6,587 nucleotides of DNA. Source: Desulfobacterales bacterium. Its GTDB lineage: Bacteria; Desulfobacterota; Desulfobacteria; Desulfobacterales; JAUCGF01. Under the pieces are notes generated by a model that saw only the letters and a program-made list of their open reading frames with translations, had not been told where the DNA came from and ran no database searches. Positions 1-6,540 of this stretch are shown piece by piece. The DNA lies in NCBI GenBank assembly GCA_029940345.1, contig JAOZRC010000308.1:1-6587 (forward strand), given 5' to 3'. Both the position numbers and the translations under genes were made by a program. Every line of letters begins with the position of its first letter. The first letter of the stretch is position 1.

Positions 1-4
1 GAAC

Positions 5-51
5 CGCTCTCACGCTTTTGCAGCCGATTTAAGACTTTTCAAACAGGCTCT
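5..51 (-). repeat. Left copy of 47-bp terminal inverted repeat, probable IS end
   Basis: This stretch is the exact reverse complement of bases 6541-6587, 47 of 47 positions; pairing fails at 52 against 6540. Read on the minus strand it begins GAGCCTGTTTGAAAAG at base 50, which resembles terminal repeats of IS5-type elements (IS1031/IS427-like groups), some of which duplicate a TNA target. TAA sits directly inside the GAGCC boundary here (51-53) and again on the right (6539-6541), as expected for such a target. The body of the element would lie left of the window. No transposase is visible, so the family assignment is only from memory of end sequences. The repeat itself is certain; its identity as an IS end is inferred. 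Confidence 0.6.
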
Positions 52-195
52 AAGGCAATTGCATGAAAACATGTGATGAATTTTGATTAACTATTATTTC
101 AACATATCACATTAGATGGCTGTCGCTTCGGAAAAATTTTAACTGACTTATAGCCATTTGAATATATATGAAATTCAACGATAATACCCTGCTGA

Positions 196-262
196 AACTA
201 CAAGGATTAATCGTAAGAAAGGATTGTCAAAAAATCCCTTCTTACCTGAAATCCATGTAGTT
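196..262. repeat. Two-tier imperfect palindrome / long hairpin
   Basis: An outer stem pairs 196-208 with 250-262 (12 of 13 pairs, one A-A mismatch). A symmetrical internal loop of 4 + 4 bases (209-212 and 246-249) follows. An inner stem pairs 213-225 with 233-245 (12 of 13 pairs), closed by a 7-base loop (226-232). No T-tract follows on either strand, so it is not a standard intrinsic terminator. It could be a dispersed REP-like palindrome, a folded leader RNA for smc, or a relic of a mobile element. The structure is read directly from the sequence; its role is unknown. Confidence 0.6.
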
Positions 263-351
263 ATCGGAAAAGGACCGCTTCAACGCCAAGTACGACATTG
301 AAAGGCTTTAACAGCGCTACAACGTAAACAATCTTTTTTCAAGCACCTTAC

Positions 352-380
352 TTGCAATGTGCTGGCAGATGGTTTATTTT
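352..380 (+). promoter_or_regulatory. Weak candidate sigma-70 promoter for smc
   Basis: TTGCAA (352-357) and TATTTT (375-380) are separated by 17 bases, each matching 4 of 6 consensus positions, about 130 bases before the smc start. A second -10-like TACAAT lies at 395-400 without a good -35 box. AT-rich DNA yields such matches by chance, so this is a suggestion only. Confidence 0.2.
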
Positions 381-510
381 GTAAAAGTTTTAGATACAAT
401 TAAAATTTGGCGTTCTGCGATCAGGTAATAACGATCACTTGATCATCAATACCGAAACCATTTTCAATTTTACCTCTGTTTGACCATTCCGCATAAAACT
501 GACCGTTTGA

Positions 511-1317
511 ATGAAACTCAAGAAATTGGAAATCAGCGGATTTAAATCTTTTTACGAAAAATCCGCAATTAAATTCATTGCCGGCATTGCCGCGATTGTC
601 GGGCCCAATGGCTGTGGCAAAAGCAACGTAATTGATGCACTGCGCTGGGTCATGGGCGAGCAAAGCGTTAAAAAGCTGCGCGGCAAAGCCATGGAAGATA
701 TTATCTTTGCGGGGACCAACGGCAAACCCCCGTTGAACATGGCGGAAGTTTCGCTGGTGCTTGACAACGATGATGGCGCCGCGCCGGAACCGTTTCAGGA
801 TTACGCTGAAATCATGGTAACGCGGCGGCTATATCGCTCCGGGGAAAGTGCTTATTTGATCAATAAGCAACCTTGTCGGTTAAAAGATATCACCAACATT
901 TTCACCGATAGCGGGCTGGGGGCCAAATCCTACGCGGTGATACAACAGGGCAATGTTGGCGCTATCACCGAAGCCGGGCCTGAAGAAAGGCGCTTTTTTA
1001 TCGAAGAAGCCGCTGGTGTCACACGCTATAAAGGCCGCAAAACCGAAACCCTGCGTAAGATTAAAGCCACCAATGAAAATCTGATGCGTGTGACCGACCT
1101 GATTACCGAAATCAAACGCCAAATGTCCGGTCTCAGGCGTCAGGCGCGCAAAGCCGAGCGTTTTCATAAATTGCAGGTTAAAATCCGTCGTATTGATATT
1201 GTTCTCGGTTTGCATTATTACGACGGGTATGCCGAGCGCATCCAGGCAACCGATCAGATTTTGACTGGCTTGAAAGATGCGGATACAGGCAATCTGGCCG
1301 AACACAAAACACTTTAA
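511..1317 (+). CDS. smc: SMC N-terminal head fragment (268 aa)
   Basis: This is the N-terminal ATPase lobe of SMC plus the first turns of the coiled coil. Walker A is GPNGCGKS at residues 31-38; an arginine-rich segment RRLYRSGES lies near 105-113; the Q-loop region SYAVIQQG is at 140-147, followed by the conserved ERRFFIEEAAGVTRYK at 159-174. It stops at TAA 1315-1317. The ATG at 511 is chosen because TGA immediately precedes it in frame and MKLKKLEISGFKSF is the standard SMC start. No good Shine-Dalgarno sequence is visible before it. Alone, the product lacks the signature motif and Walker B supplied by the C-terminal half, so it could not form a complete ATPase site. Confidence 0.85.
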   Translation: MKLKKLEISGFKSFYEKSAIKFIAGIAAIVGPNGCGKSNVIDALRWVMGEQSVKKLRGKAMEDIIFAGTNGKPPLNMAEVSLVLDNDDGAAPEPFQDYAEIMVTRRLYRSGESAYLINKQPCRLKDITNIFTDSGLGAKSYAVIQQGNVGAITEAGPEERRFFIEEAAGVTRYKGRKTETLRKIKATNENLMRVTDLITEIKRQMSGLRRQARKAERFHKLQVKIRRIDIVLGLHYYDGYAERIQATDQILTGLKDADTGNLAEHKTL

Positions 1318-1338
1318 GCGGCCATTGCCAAGCTTTAA
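1315..1338 (+). other. Paired premature TAA codons in smc
   Basis: Both stops read CTT TAA and lie exactly 21 bases, one coiled-coil heptad, apart. Replacing each with Gln, Glu or Lys, each one base change from TAA, restores an uninterrupted heptad pattern between leucines 268 and 275 and beyond. The other two frames across this stretch give proline-rich or soon-terminated peptides, so the true frame is not in doubt. Confidence 0.85.
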
Positions 1339-1503
1339 TTTCTGGAAACTTATAAAAATCAGCAGATCACGGAGCAAAAAACGGCTCTATATGAAACCCA
1401 GCGAACGATTGACAAAGCCGAAAGTGAAACCCTGCATCTGCGCCAGGAAGCCGAACGCTTAGAACAGGAAATTGAATCTCTGCAAAATGTCCAATCCGAT
1501 TTA

Positions 1504-4110
1504 GTGCGAAAAAATAAGGATTTAGACGCCGAAGTCAAAACAATGGAAGCGCAACACGCCGACATGCAGGCATCAGTTATCACCAAAAAGGATGCTATTG
1601 AGCAGGAGCAACAGGACTCACAGGCGACCGGGGAAAAAATCGACGCACTGGATAGGCAGTCAGAGACACTGAAAGCGGATTTGATGAAGCAGGTCGCCCA
1701 GGAAGCGCGCAATCAGAACGCCTATCAGTCAGCCGTTAAGAACAGGGAAAATTTAGAGCGCCGCTTAAAACGGATAGACGAAACCGAGGTGATGGCCGCA
1801 CGGCAGGTCGCACAATTTCAAAGCGAAGGTTCGCGTATCCGCAAAGAAACGGAAACCTTGACAATAACCATTGATGATATCGTTGTGCAGCTAGATGCGC
1901 TTAACGAAACGTTGTTTGAAAAACGGCGCCGGGTGAACGAACAAGAAAAGCAGATTCTGACATTGAATCTTGAACTCAATCAGGTCAGCTCGGCATATAA
2001 TGCGCTCAAGAAAATGGATTCGGACTATCAATGGTATCAAAGCGGCGTTAAAGCGATTATGCAAAAAAGAGAAACCGACAACGCTGATTCAGCGTCTGAT
2101 GACGGCATTATCGGATTGGTGGCCGATGTTATCCGTCCGGAAACATCTTACGAAACGGCTGCCGAAGCCCTTTTGGATGATGCACTCCAATATATTATCG
2201 TCGACGATCATCAGAAAGGCGCCGAATCGCTTAACTATCTGCAACAGCACCAGGCCGGTCGTTGTGGTTTTATCCCGGCAGCGGCGGCTGCCAAAAGGGA
2301 ATCAGGTCTGACGACCTGGCGCACATCAGATTCCCTGCTAAATCATATTGCGGTGAAACCCGGTTTTGAAAAGATTATTGAGATACTGGTCGGCGATGCG
2401 ATCATTGCTGATGATATAACAGATGCGATGAAAAAATGGGAATCTGGCAGTCGACAAAGCGTGGTTGCCAAAACAGGCGACCTGATCACCGGTTCAGGCA
2501 TTATGATTGGCGGTGGGCGTGGAAATATTCCTGCGATTTTATCTAAAAAGAACGAAATCCGGCAATTGGCCGACCAGATGGCGGTAATCCGCCGGCAATC
2601 AGACCAGGCCCAGGCGATCCTTCACACCCTGGAATCCGAATTGCACGAGACCGAAGACGAACTCGAAGAACAGGAGGAGGATAAACAATCCTGTGTCGAG
2701 GAACGCAACGAACTGGAAAAAGAGCAGTACAAAGCCCAAGAATCTTTGAAACACGCCCGCCGGCAACTTGAGAATACACGCCAGGAACAGGAGCTGCTTC
2801 AAGGTGAAGCGGATGTGGCAGAAGATGAAATGGCGCAATACACCCAAGCCGTCACGGATAGCAAACAACTCATTAACACGCTTCAAGCGCAAATTGACGC
2901 CGCCGAAAAACAACGTGTGGATGTATCGGCCGCCATGCAGCGCTTTAGCGACCGGATCGTGGAACTCAAACTGGAATTAACCGATCTCAACGCACGCCGG
3001 GACAGCAGTGAAAACAACCTGAAACGTATTCTGAATTTCCGGGATGACGGCCTTCTTCGCGCCGAAAAATTGAACAGGGACATTATCCTGAAACAACGCA
3101 AACGGGAAAATGCCACACGGCGCAGCACCGAATATGATCAATCTCTCATCGGATTGCATCGCGATATAGAAAATCGACAGCGCATGTTGGCATCCGCGGA
3201 AACTGCCTATCAGACCATTGAAGCCGAACGAATGGAAAAGGCACGCTTTATTACCGAACTTCAGAAACGGCGTGAGATAAACTTGCAGCAAATTCACACG
3301 CTGGATGCGGAACAGACCCGCTATCAGATCGAAATGGAAAATGCCGCCAAGCGTCTTGAAGAGCGCTATCACCAATCGGTTGTGCAATTAACAGCGGAAA
3401 TGCAGCAGCAAACCGATGTGCCGGCTGCGCCATCTGACGAATCCGAACTGGCGTCAATGGAAACCGAACTGTCCCGTTATCGCAAACGACTGGCGGCGCT
3501 GGGCGATGTCAATCCGGGAGCCGTCAAAGAGTATGAAGAGTTGGAAACGCGTTACGAGTTTATCAAAAAACAGCATGATGACCTGACTCAGGCAATTGAA
3601 GACCTGCACAAGGTGATCCGTAAGATTGATCGAATTACACGCGAACGATTTCTCCAAACCTTCGAGGCGGTGAACATCAAACTGGGCGAGGTGTTTCCCC
3701 GCCTGTTCGAGGGGGGGGCAGCCAAATTGATTATGACCCATCCGGATCGGCCGCTGGAAACCGGTGTGGAATTTTTGGTGCATCCGCCGGGTAAAAAATT
3801 GACGCGCCTGTCACTGCTATCCGGCGGTGAAAAAGCGCTTTCCGCGATTGCGTTCATTTTCGCCATTTTTCTTCTCAAACCCACCTCATTTTGTATTATG
3901 GATGAAATTGACGCGCCCCTTGATGAGGCCAATACGTTTCGGTTTAACCAACTTTTAAAAATTATCGGCGAAAGAACCCAAGTGATTATGATCACACATA
4001 ACAAACAAAGTATGCAATTGGCGGATATCCTTTATGGCGTCACCATGGAAAACAGGGGTGTTTCCAAAATTGTTTCGGTGAGGTTTGAGGATGAAGCAAA
4101 CGCTGATTAA
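1504..4110 (+). CDS. smc: SMC C-terminal fragment: coiled coil, hinge, C-terminal head (868 aa)
   Basis: The open frame begins right after the second TAA (1339); the first usual start codon is GTG 1504, which has no Shine-Dalgarno sequence and may never be used. In full-length numbering the hinge runs from about 532 and ends near the glycine-rich SGIMIGGGRGN around 667. The conserved LGDVNPGA is at 997-1004, the ABC signature LLSGGEKAL at 1102-1110, Walker B FCIMDE at 1127-1132, the D-loop APLDEAN at 1135-1141 and the H-loop histidine at 1163. Every motif needed for ATP hydrolysis is preserved and there is no frameshift over 2.7 kb, so any inactivation should be recent. A run of eight G occurs at 3711-3718. 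Confidence 0.8.
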   Translation: MRKNKDLDAEVKTMEAQHADMQASVITKKDAIEQEQQDSQATGEKIDALDRQSETLKADLMKQVAQEARNQNAYQSAVKNRENLERRLKRIDETEVMAARQVAQFQSEGSRIRKETETLTITIDDIVVQLDALNETLFEKRRRVNEQEKQILTLNLELNQVSSAYNALKKMDSDYQWYQSGVKAIMQKRETDNADSASDDGIIGLVADVIRPETSYETAAEALLDDALQYIIVDDHQKGAESLNYLQQHQAGRCGFIPAAAAAKRESGLTTWRTSDSLLNHIAVKPGFEKIIEILVGDAIIADDITDAMKKWESGSRQSVVAKTGDLITGSGIMIGGGRGNIPAILSKKNEIRQLADQMAVIRRQSDQAQAILHTLESELHETEDELEEQEEDKQSCVEERNELEKEQYKAQESLKHARRQLENTRQEQELLQGEADVAEDEMAQYTQAVTDSKQLINTLQAQIDAAEKQRVDVSAAMQRFSDRIVELKLELTDLNARRDSSENNLKRILNFRDDGLLRAEKLNRDIILKQRKRENATRRSTEYDQSLIGLHRDIENRQRMLASAETAYQTIEAERMEKARFITELQKRREINLQQIHTLDAEQTRYQIEMENAAKRLEERYHQSVVQLTAEMQQQTDVPAAPSDESELASMETELSRYRKRLAALGDVNPGAVKEYEELETRYEFIKKQHDDLTQAIEDLHKVIRKIDRITRERFLQTFEAVNIKLGEVFPRLFEGGAAKLIMTHPDRPLETGVEFLVHPPGKKLTRLSLLSGGEKALSAIAFIFAIFLLKPTSFCIMDEIDAPLDEANTFRFNQLLKIIGERTQVIMITHNKQSMQLADILYGVTMENRGVSKIVSVRFEDEANAD

Positions 4111-4130
4111 TAACGCGAGAATATCTGAAC

Positions 4131-4136
4131 GGAGGA
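4131..4136 (+). promoter_or_regulatory. Strong ribosome binding site of ftsY
   Basis: GGAGGA lies four bases before ATG 4141 and fixes that codon as the ftsY start. It contrasts with smc, which has no recognisable Shine-Dalgarno sequence. ftsY translation therefore need not depend on ribosomes finishing smc. Confidence 0.85.
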
Positions 4137-4140
4137 ATTC

Positions 4141-5232
4141 ATGGGAGTCAAATGGTTTAAAAAGAAACGAAAAAATAAAAAGCGGATAACAGCGTCTGAA
4201 AATCCGGACCGGACACTGACAGCGGAACCCGCCCAGGCAGATATGTCAACGCAGGATGTCAGCGAAGAAAAAGAGGCCGTTGCGGAAGCATCATCTGAAA
4301 AAATTGATGCGCCATCCGATTCCGACTCCGGCGGACTGTTTAGACGCCTGAAAAGCGGTTTGGCCAAAACACGCACGCTTTTGACCACCGATATTGATGC
4401 GTTGTTCACCGGGAAACGCAAGGTTGATGACGATTTTTTAGAAGAGTTGGAAGAGATTTTAATCACGGCTGACATCGGCGTAGCCACGTCAATGGAATTG
4501 ATTGCGTATATCACTCAAAAAGCATCGAAAATCAAGAATGCCCAGCAACTAAAAGACGTTTTGAAAGAAAAAATAATTACACTGATCGACATTCCTTCCC
4601 CTGATGCCGATGTGGAGCTAAACAAACCGCATGTGATCATGGTCATTGGCGTCAACGGTGTCGGGAAAACCACCTCGATTGGAAAACTGGCGACGAAATA
4701 CAAAGCGGAAGGCAAGAAAGTGTTAATCGCCGCGGCAGATACATTTCGTGCGGCGGCAATCGAACAACTGGTTATCTGGGCGGAAAAGGCCGGCGTGGGT
4801 ATTATCAAACACCGGGATAACGCCGACCCTTCGGCCGTGGCCTTTGATGCGGTGGAAGCCGCCATGGCCCGCAATGTCGATATTGTGATTGTCGATACGG
4901 CCGGACGCTTGCACACCAAAGTGAACTTAATGCAGGAAATCAAGAAAATAAAACGCACGATTGCCAAAAAACTTCCGGGGGCACCCCATGAAGTATTGCT
5001 GGTGCTGGATGCCACCACCGGGCAAAATGCGATTTCGCAAACCAAGCAGTTTCATGAAGCTTTGGGCGTCACCGGACTGGTACTCGCCAAACTCGACGGT
5101 ACCGCCCGCGGCGGAATTGTGGCACCGATCTGTTCCGAGCAAAAAATTCCGTTGAAATATATCGGAACCGGCGAAAAAGCGGATGATCTGGAGGTGTTTG
5201 ATCCGGGGCGGTTTGTTGATGCTCTTTTTTAA
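4141..5232 (+). CDS. ftsY: Signal recognition particle receptor FtsY (363 aa)
   Basis: FtsY is the membrane-associated SRP GTPase. It binds Ffh-ribosome-nascent-chain complexes and hands inner-membrane proteins to the SecYEG translocon. A basic N-terminus (KKKRKNKKR, 7-15) and an acidic linker (about 17-62) form a membrane-contact region, followed by an NG core. The N domain starts near [17 protein letters not shown] (65-81). G motifs: P-loop [10 protein letters not shown] 170-179, DTFRAAA 200-206, DTAGR 252-256, AKLDG 316-320 (Ala where TKxD is classical, as in some FtsY), and GTGEKADDL 342-350. The typical ending [10 protein letters not shown] and the length indicate an intact gene. It starts 30 bases after smc and is probably co-transcribed with it. 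Premature smc stops could reduce ftsY through polarity, but the strong ribosome binding site should keep it translated. Confidence 0.96.
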   Translation: MGVKWFKKKRKNKKRITASENPDRTLTAEPAQADMSTQDVSEEKEAVAEASSEKIDAPSDSDSGGLFRRLKSGLAKTRTLLTTDIDALFTGKRKVDDDFLEELEEILITADIGVATSMELIAYITQKASKIKNAQQLKDVLKEKIITLIDIPSPDADVELNKPHVIMVIGVNGVGKTTSIGKLATKYKAEGKKVLIAAADTFRAAAIEQLVIWAEKAGVGIIKHRDNADPSAVAFDAVEAAMARNVDIVIVDTAGRLHTKVNLMQEIKKIKRTIAKKLPGAPHEVLLVLDATTGQNAISQTKQFHEALGVTGLVLAKLDGTARGGIVAPICSEQKIPLKYIGTGEKADDLEVFDPGRFVDALF

Positions 5233-5237
5233 AAATG

Positions 5238-5398
5238 GGTTCTTCGCGGATTTGTGGAAAATCGAACTATAACGTTGGTAAATCGTAGCGACAGCGACAA
5301 AGTGTTGAAAAATATAATAAATTCAATGTGTTACAATACTATGGCATCCCTGTACCCCTGTAATTCATCAGGTTTTTCCCACAAATCTACGAAGAGCC
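5238..5398. mobile_element. MITE-like 161-bp segment with ISL3-like inverted ends
   Basis: Bases 5238-5257 and the reverse complement of 5379-5398 match at 17 of 20 positions, all three differences being transitions; with a one-base gap the match runs on through an A-rich stretch. The ends read GG(T/C)TCTTCG...GATTTGTGG, resembling terminal repeats of ISL3-family elements. The interior is about 120 bp with no transposase, so this fits a non-autonomous or internally deleted element. The flanks (5230-5237 and 5399-5406) are AT-rich but not an exact 8-bp duplication. It begins six bases after the ftsY stop and lies between convergent genes. The whole 5233-5484 gap shows no clear intrinsic terminator; this structure may stand in for one. 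Confidence 0.45.
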
Positions 5399-5484
5399 AT
5401 TATATTTTAACTTTTTACGAGTCCGTCGATATTAAAGCCTATCAAAAAAAGTGTGAACTACTGCTGACAGATTTTGGAAAATGC

Positions 5485-6366
5485 CTAATCCCCTGCTGAA
5501 ACCCCCAGTTTTCTGAGTTTGTCCGCCATGAATTCGGCGCGTTTGTTCGCCTGATCTCGCAATTTACGCTCTTTTTCCGCTCTTCTGTGTTCCTTTTCCG
5601 CTCTTCTGCGTTCATACTCCGCCAGTTTTACAGCTTCCTTCCTTAAAACACGCTCCTGTTGGTAGTATGGCATTATAAATTTCTGATATACCTGATCTTC
5701 TGTCAGGGAAAGTAAAGATGGCTGTTTATATAAATCGGAAATTCTGAATTGAAACCCGCTCAACACCTCAGATCGGATGATATCACCTTGTATCGGTTTG
5801 ATGTGTTCATAATGACCGTGCTTATTTTGTTTGTAAAAAGCGGTTTTTTTTTGGCGCGCATCCAGGATGTAATATTCTCTGACGCCAACAGATTTGTATT
5901 CTTCCTTTTTGATAATCGTGTCGCGGGCTTCGGCCTTCTTGTCCTTATGTGACAACGATTCGACAGCTATGTCACATATACCTTTAAAGGTGCAGTCATC
6001 GCGCTTCAATGGGACTTTGTTATTGTGGAGAATAATGGCCAGATCAGGCTTGCGAATCGTTGTTTTGTGTGGCAGCGCCAGGCGGAAACCCATTTCCAAA
6101 CCCATCGTTTTGGCAATGGGGTTTGTTTCGAGATAAAATCTTAGCAGCGCAATAAACCAATCATAAGCCAGAAAGCCTTCATAATCTGTCACCGGTTTCT
6201 CCTCTAAATAGCCATTATTCCATTCATAATTGCGATCAGGATATATGTAATACTTTTCCCAGTATTCCTCTTCGGACACAAAAAACCCGTCTTCTGACAG
6301 TTCTTCAGTTTCAATTTGACGGATGGGTGTCGGCGTATATTGATTCAATGTTTGCAAGGTTTCCAT
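5485..6366 (-). CDS. Uma2-family putative endonuclease (293 aa)
   Basis: Uma2 (formerly DUF820) proteins have a PD-(D/E)XK restriction-endonuclease-like fold; their biological role is largely unknown, and many copies occur in cyanobacteria and some Desulfobacterota. Visible family features are YEWNNGYLEEK (47-57), RKPDLAI with the candidate acidic residue D108 (105-111), DIAVESLS with E136 (132-139), the KKEEY lysines (153-157), GVREYYILDA (161-170) and SGFQFRISDLY (203-213). Residues 240-285 are highly charged and Arg/Lys/Glu-rich, probably helical, with a 7-residue repeat. ATG 6366 is supported by GGAG on the minus strand (6374-6377); a TATAAT box occurs at 6393-6398 without a clear -35. 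It converges on ftsY, ends in TAG, and contains nine consecutive A on the coding strand (5844-5852). The candidate catalytic residues are present; nuclease activity is inferred. Confidence 0.85.
   Translation of the reverse strand: METLQTLNQYTPTPIRQIETEELSEDGFFVSEEEYWEKYYIYPDRNYEWNNGYLEEKPVTDYEGFLAYDWFIALLRFYLETNPIAKTMGLEMGFRLALPHKTTIRKPDLAIILHNNKVPLKRDDCTFKGICDIAVESLSHKDKKAEARDTIIKKEEYKSVGVREYYILDARQKKTAFYKQNKHGHYEHIKPIQGDIIRSEVLSGFQFRISDLYKQPSLLSLTEDQVYQKFIMPYYQQERVLRKEAVKLAEYERRRAEKEHRRAEKERKLRDQANKRAEFMADKLRKLGVSAGD
5571..5613 (-). repeat. 21-bp tandem repeat in the Uma2 C-terminus
   Basis: Units 5572-5592 and 5593-5613 match at 19 of 21 positions and encode the heptads RRAEKEH and RRAEKER, with a degenerate RRRAEKE overlap before them. 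The unit is exactly seven codons, so copy-number changes keep the frame and lengthen or shorten a charged helix. Similar RAEKE-type tails are common in Uma2 proteins. Confidence 0.75.
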
Positions 6367-6393
6367 GGTTATTCTCCGTAAATATACCTGAAA

Positions 6394-6537
6394 TTATATA
6401 AGCAGGTATCCGGTTTCCTTCATAAGAAGTGACAAATAGAGGGCTTGATCATCGTTTCGGCCATTTTGAATTTCGGTTGCAATGTAACGCATTCTTTCAG
6501 ATTGCGTCAGGTAGGAGTCGCGGAGTGATGATGCAGT
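6394..6537 (-). pseudogene. C-terminal fragment of an unidentified gene, cut at the IS boundary
   Basis: On the minus strand an open frame of 47 codons runs from the right-hand IS-like junction to TAA at 6394-6396. It ends in protein-like sequence including RMRYIATEIQNGRNDD and ALYLSLLMKETGYLL. The codon immediately upstream is TAG formed at the junction, so the frame does not continue into the IS end. It lies 27 bases before the Uma2 start in the same direction, as an operon partner would. An internal ATG (6490-6492) could give a 32-residue peptide, but its ribosome binding site is poor. I do not recognise the family. An IS insertion that removed the 5' part is the likeliest explanation; a chance frame is possible. 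Confidence 0.35.
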
Positions 6538-6540
6538 CTA

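Larger units (their letters stand above)
52..510. other. AT-rich intergenic region upstream of smc
   Basis: No convincing gene is found in these 459 bases. Frames on both strands are short and broken, and base composition is clearly more AT-rich than smc and ftsY. It contains a long two-tier hairpin (196-262), a weak promoter candidate (352-380), and a partial palindrome rich in GATC at about 434-447. A 15-residue stretch (264-308) between stops is vaguely transposase-like but too short to call. The smc promoter should lie here unless transcription enters from the IS-like element on the left. I see no tRNA or riboswitch signature. Confidence 0.6.
511..4110 (+). pseudogene. smc: smc, chromosome partition ATPase, interrupted by two in-frame TAA codons
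   Basis: SMC dimers with ScpA and ScpB form the bacterial condensin that loads on DNA and aligns and segregates chromosome arms. Read straight through in one frame, the gene has 1199 codon positions, a normal SMC length, with the full architecture: N-terminal head with Walker A, ascending coiled coil, hinge (about 532-675), descending coiled coil, and C-terminal head with signature motif, Walker B and H-loop. Two TAA codons at positions 269 and 276 (1315-1317, 1336-1338) interrupt the start of the first coiled-coil arm. The frame is identical before, between and after them, and the predicted helix continues, so these look like nonsense substitutions rather than frameshifts or insertions. The gene ends in tandem TAA TAA. 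Recent pseudogene is the favoured view; sequencing error, recoding or a split SMC are alternatives. Confidence 0.8.

Noticed and set aside
196..262. Integron attC site or intrinsic terminator
   Set aside because: It lacks the attC core motifs and no T-tract follows on either strand.
264..311. Short plus-strand stretch with a vaguely transposase-like peptide (DRFNAKYDIERL)
   Set aside because: Only 15 residues lie between stop codons, and no neighbouring frame continues the similarity.
421..510. Minus-strand reading that could be the tail of a gene overlapping the smc start
   Set aside because: The upstream part is simply antisense to the conserved smc N-terminus, and the remaining 30 residues match nothing I recognise.
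1315..1338. Reassignment of TAA to glutamine or another amino acid in this organism
   Set aside because: ftsY ends at TAA exactly at the expected FtsY C-terminus, and smc ends at a tandem TAA TAA at the expected SMC end. A global code change is therefore unlikely from this window alone.
880..1377. Long minus-strand open frames antisense to smc and ftsY (for example 880-1377, 3588-4004, 4107-4514, 4515-5045)
   Set aside because: They mirror strongly conserved plus-strand genes, have no recognisable domains and show the composition expected of antisense shadows.
1277..1462. Frameshift bypass of the smc stops through the +2 frame
   Set aside because: That frame gives a proline-containing, non-heptad peptide, while the original frame keeps coiled-coil character on both sides and between the stops.
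5254..5499. An 81-codon plus-strand frame starting at GTG, in the same frame as ftsY just after its stop
   Set aside because: It lies mostly inside the inverted-repeat element, has no Shine-Dalgarno sequence, overlaps the 3' end of the Uma2 gene and has no recognisable domain. FtsY already ends normally, so it is not an FtsY extension.
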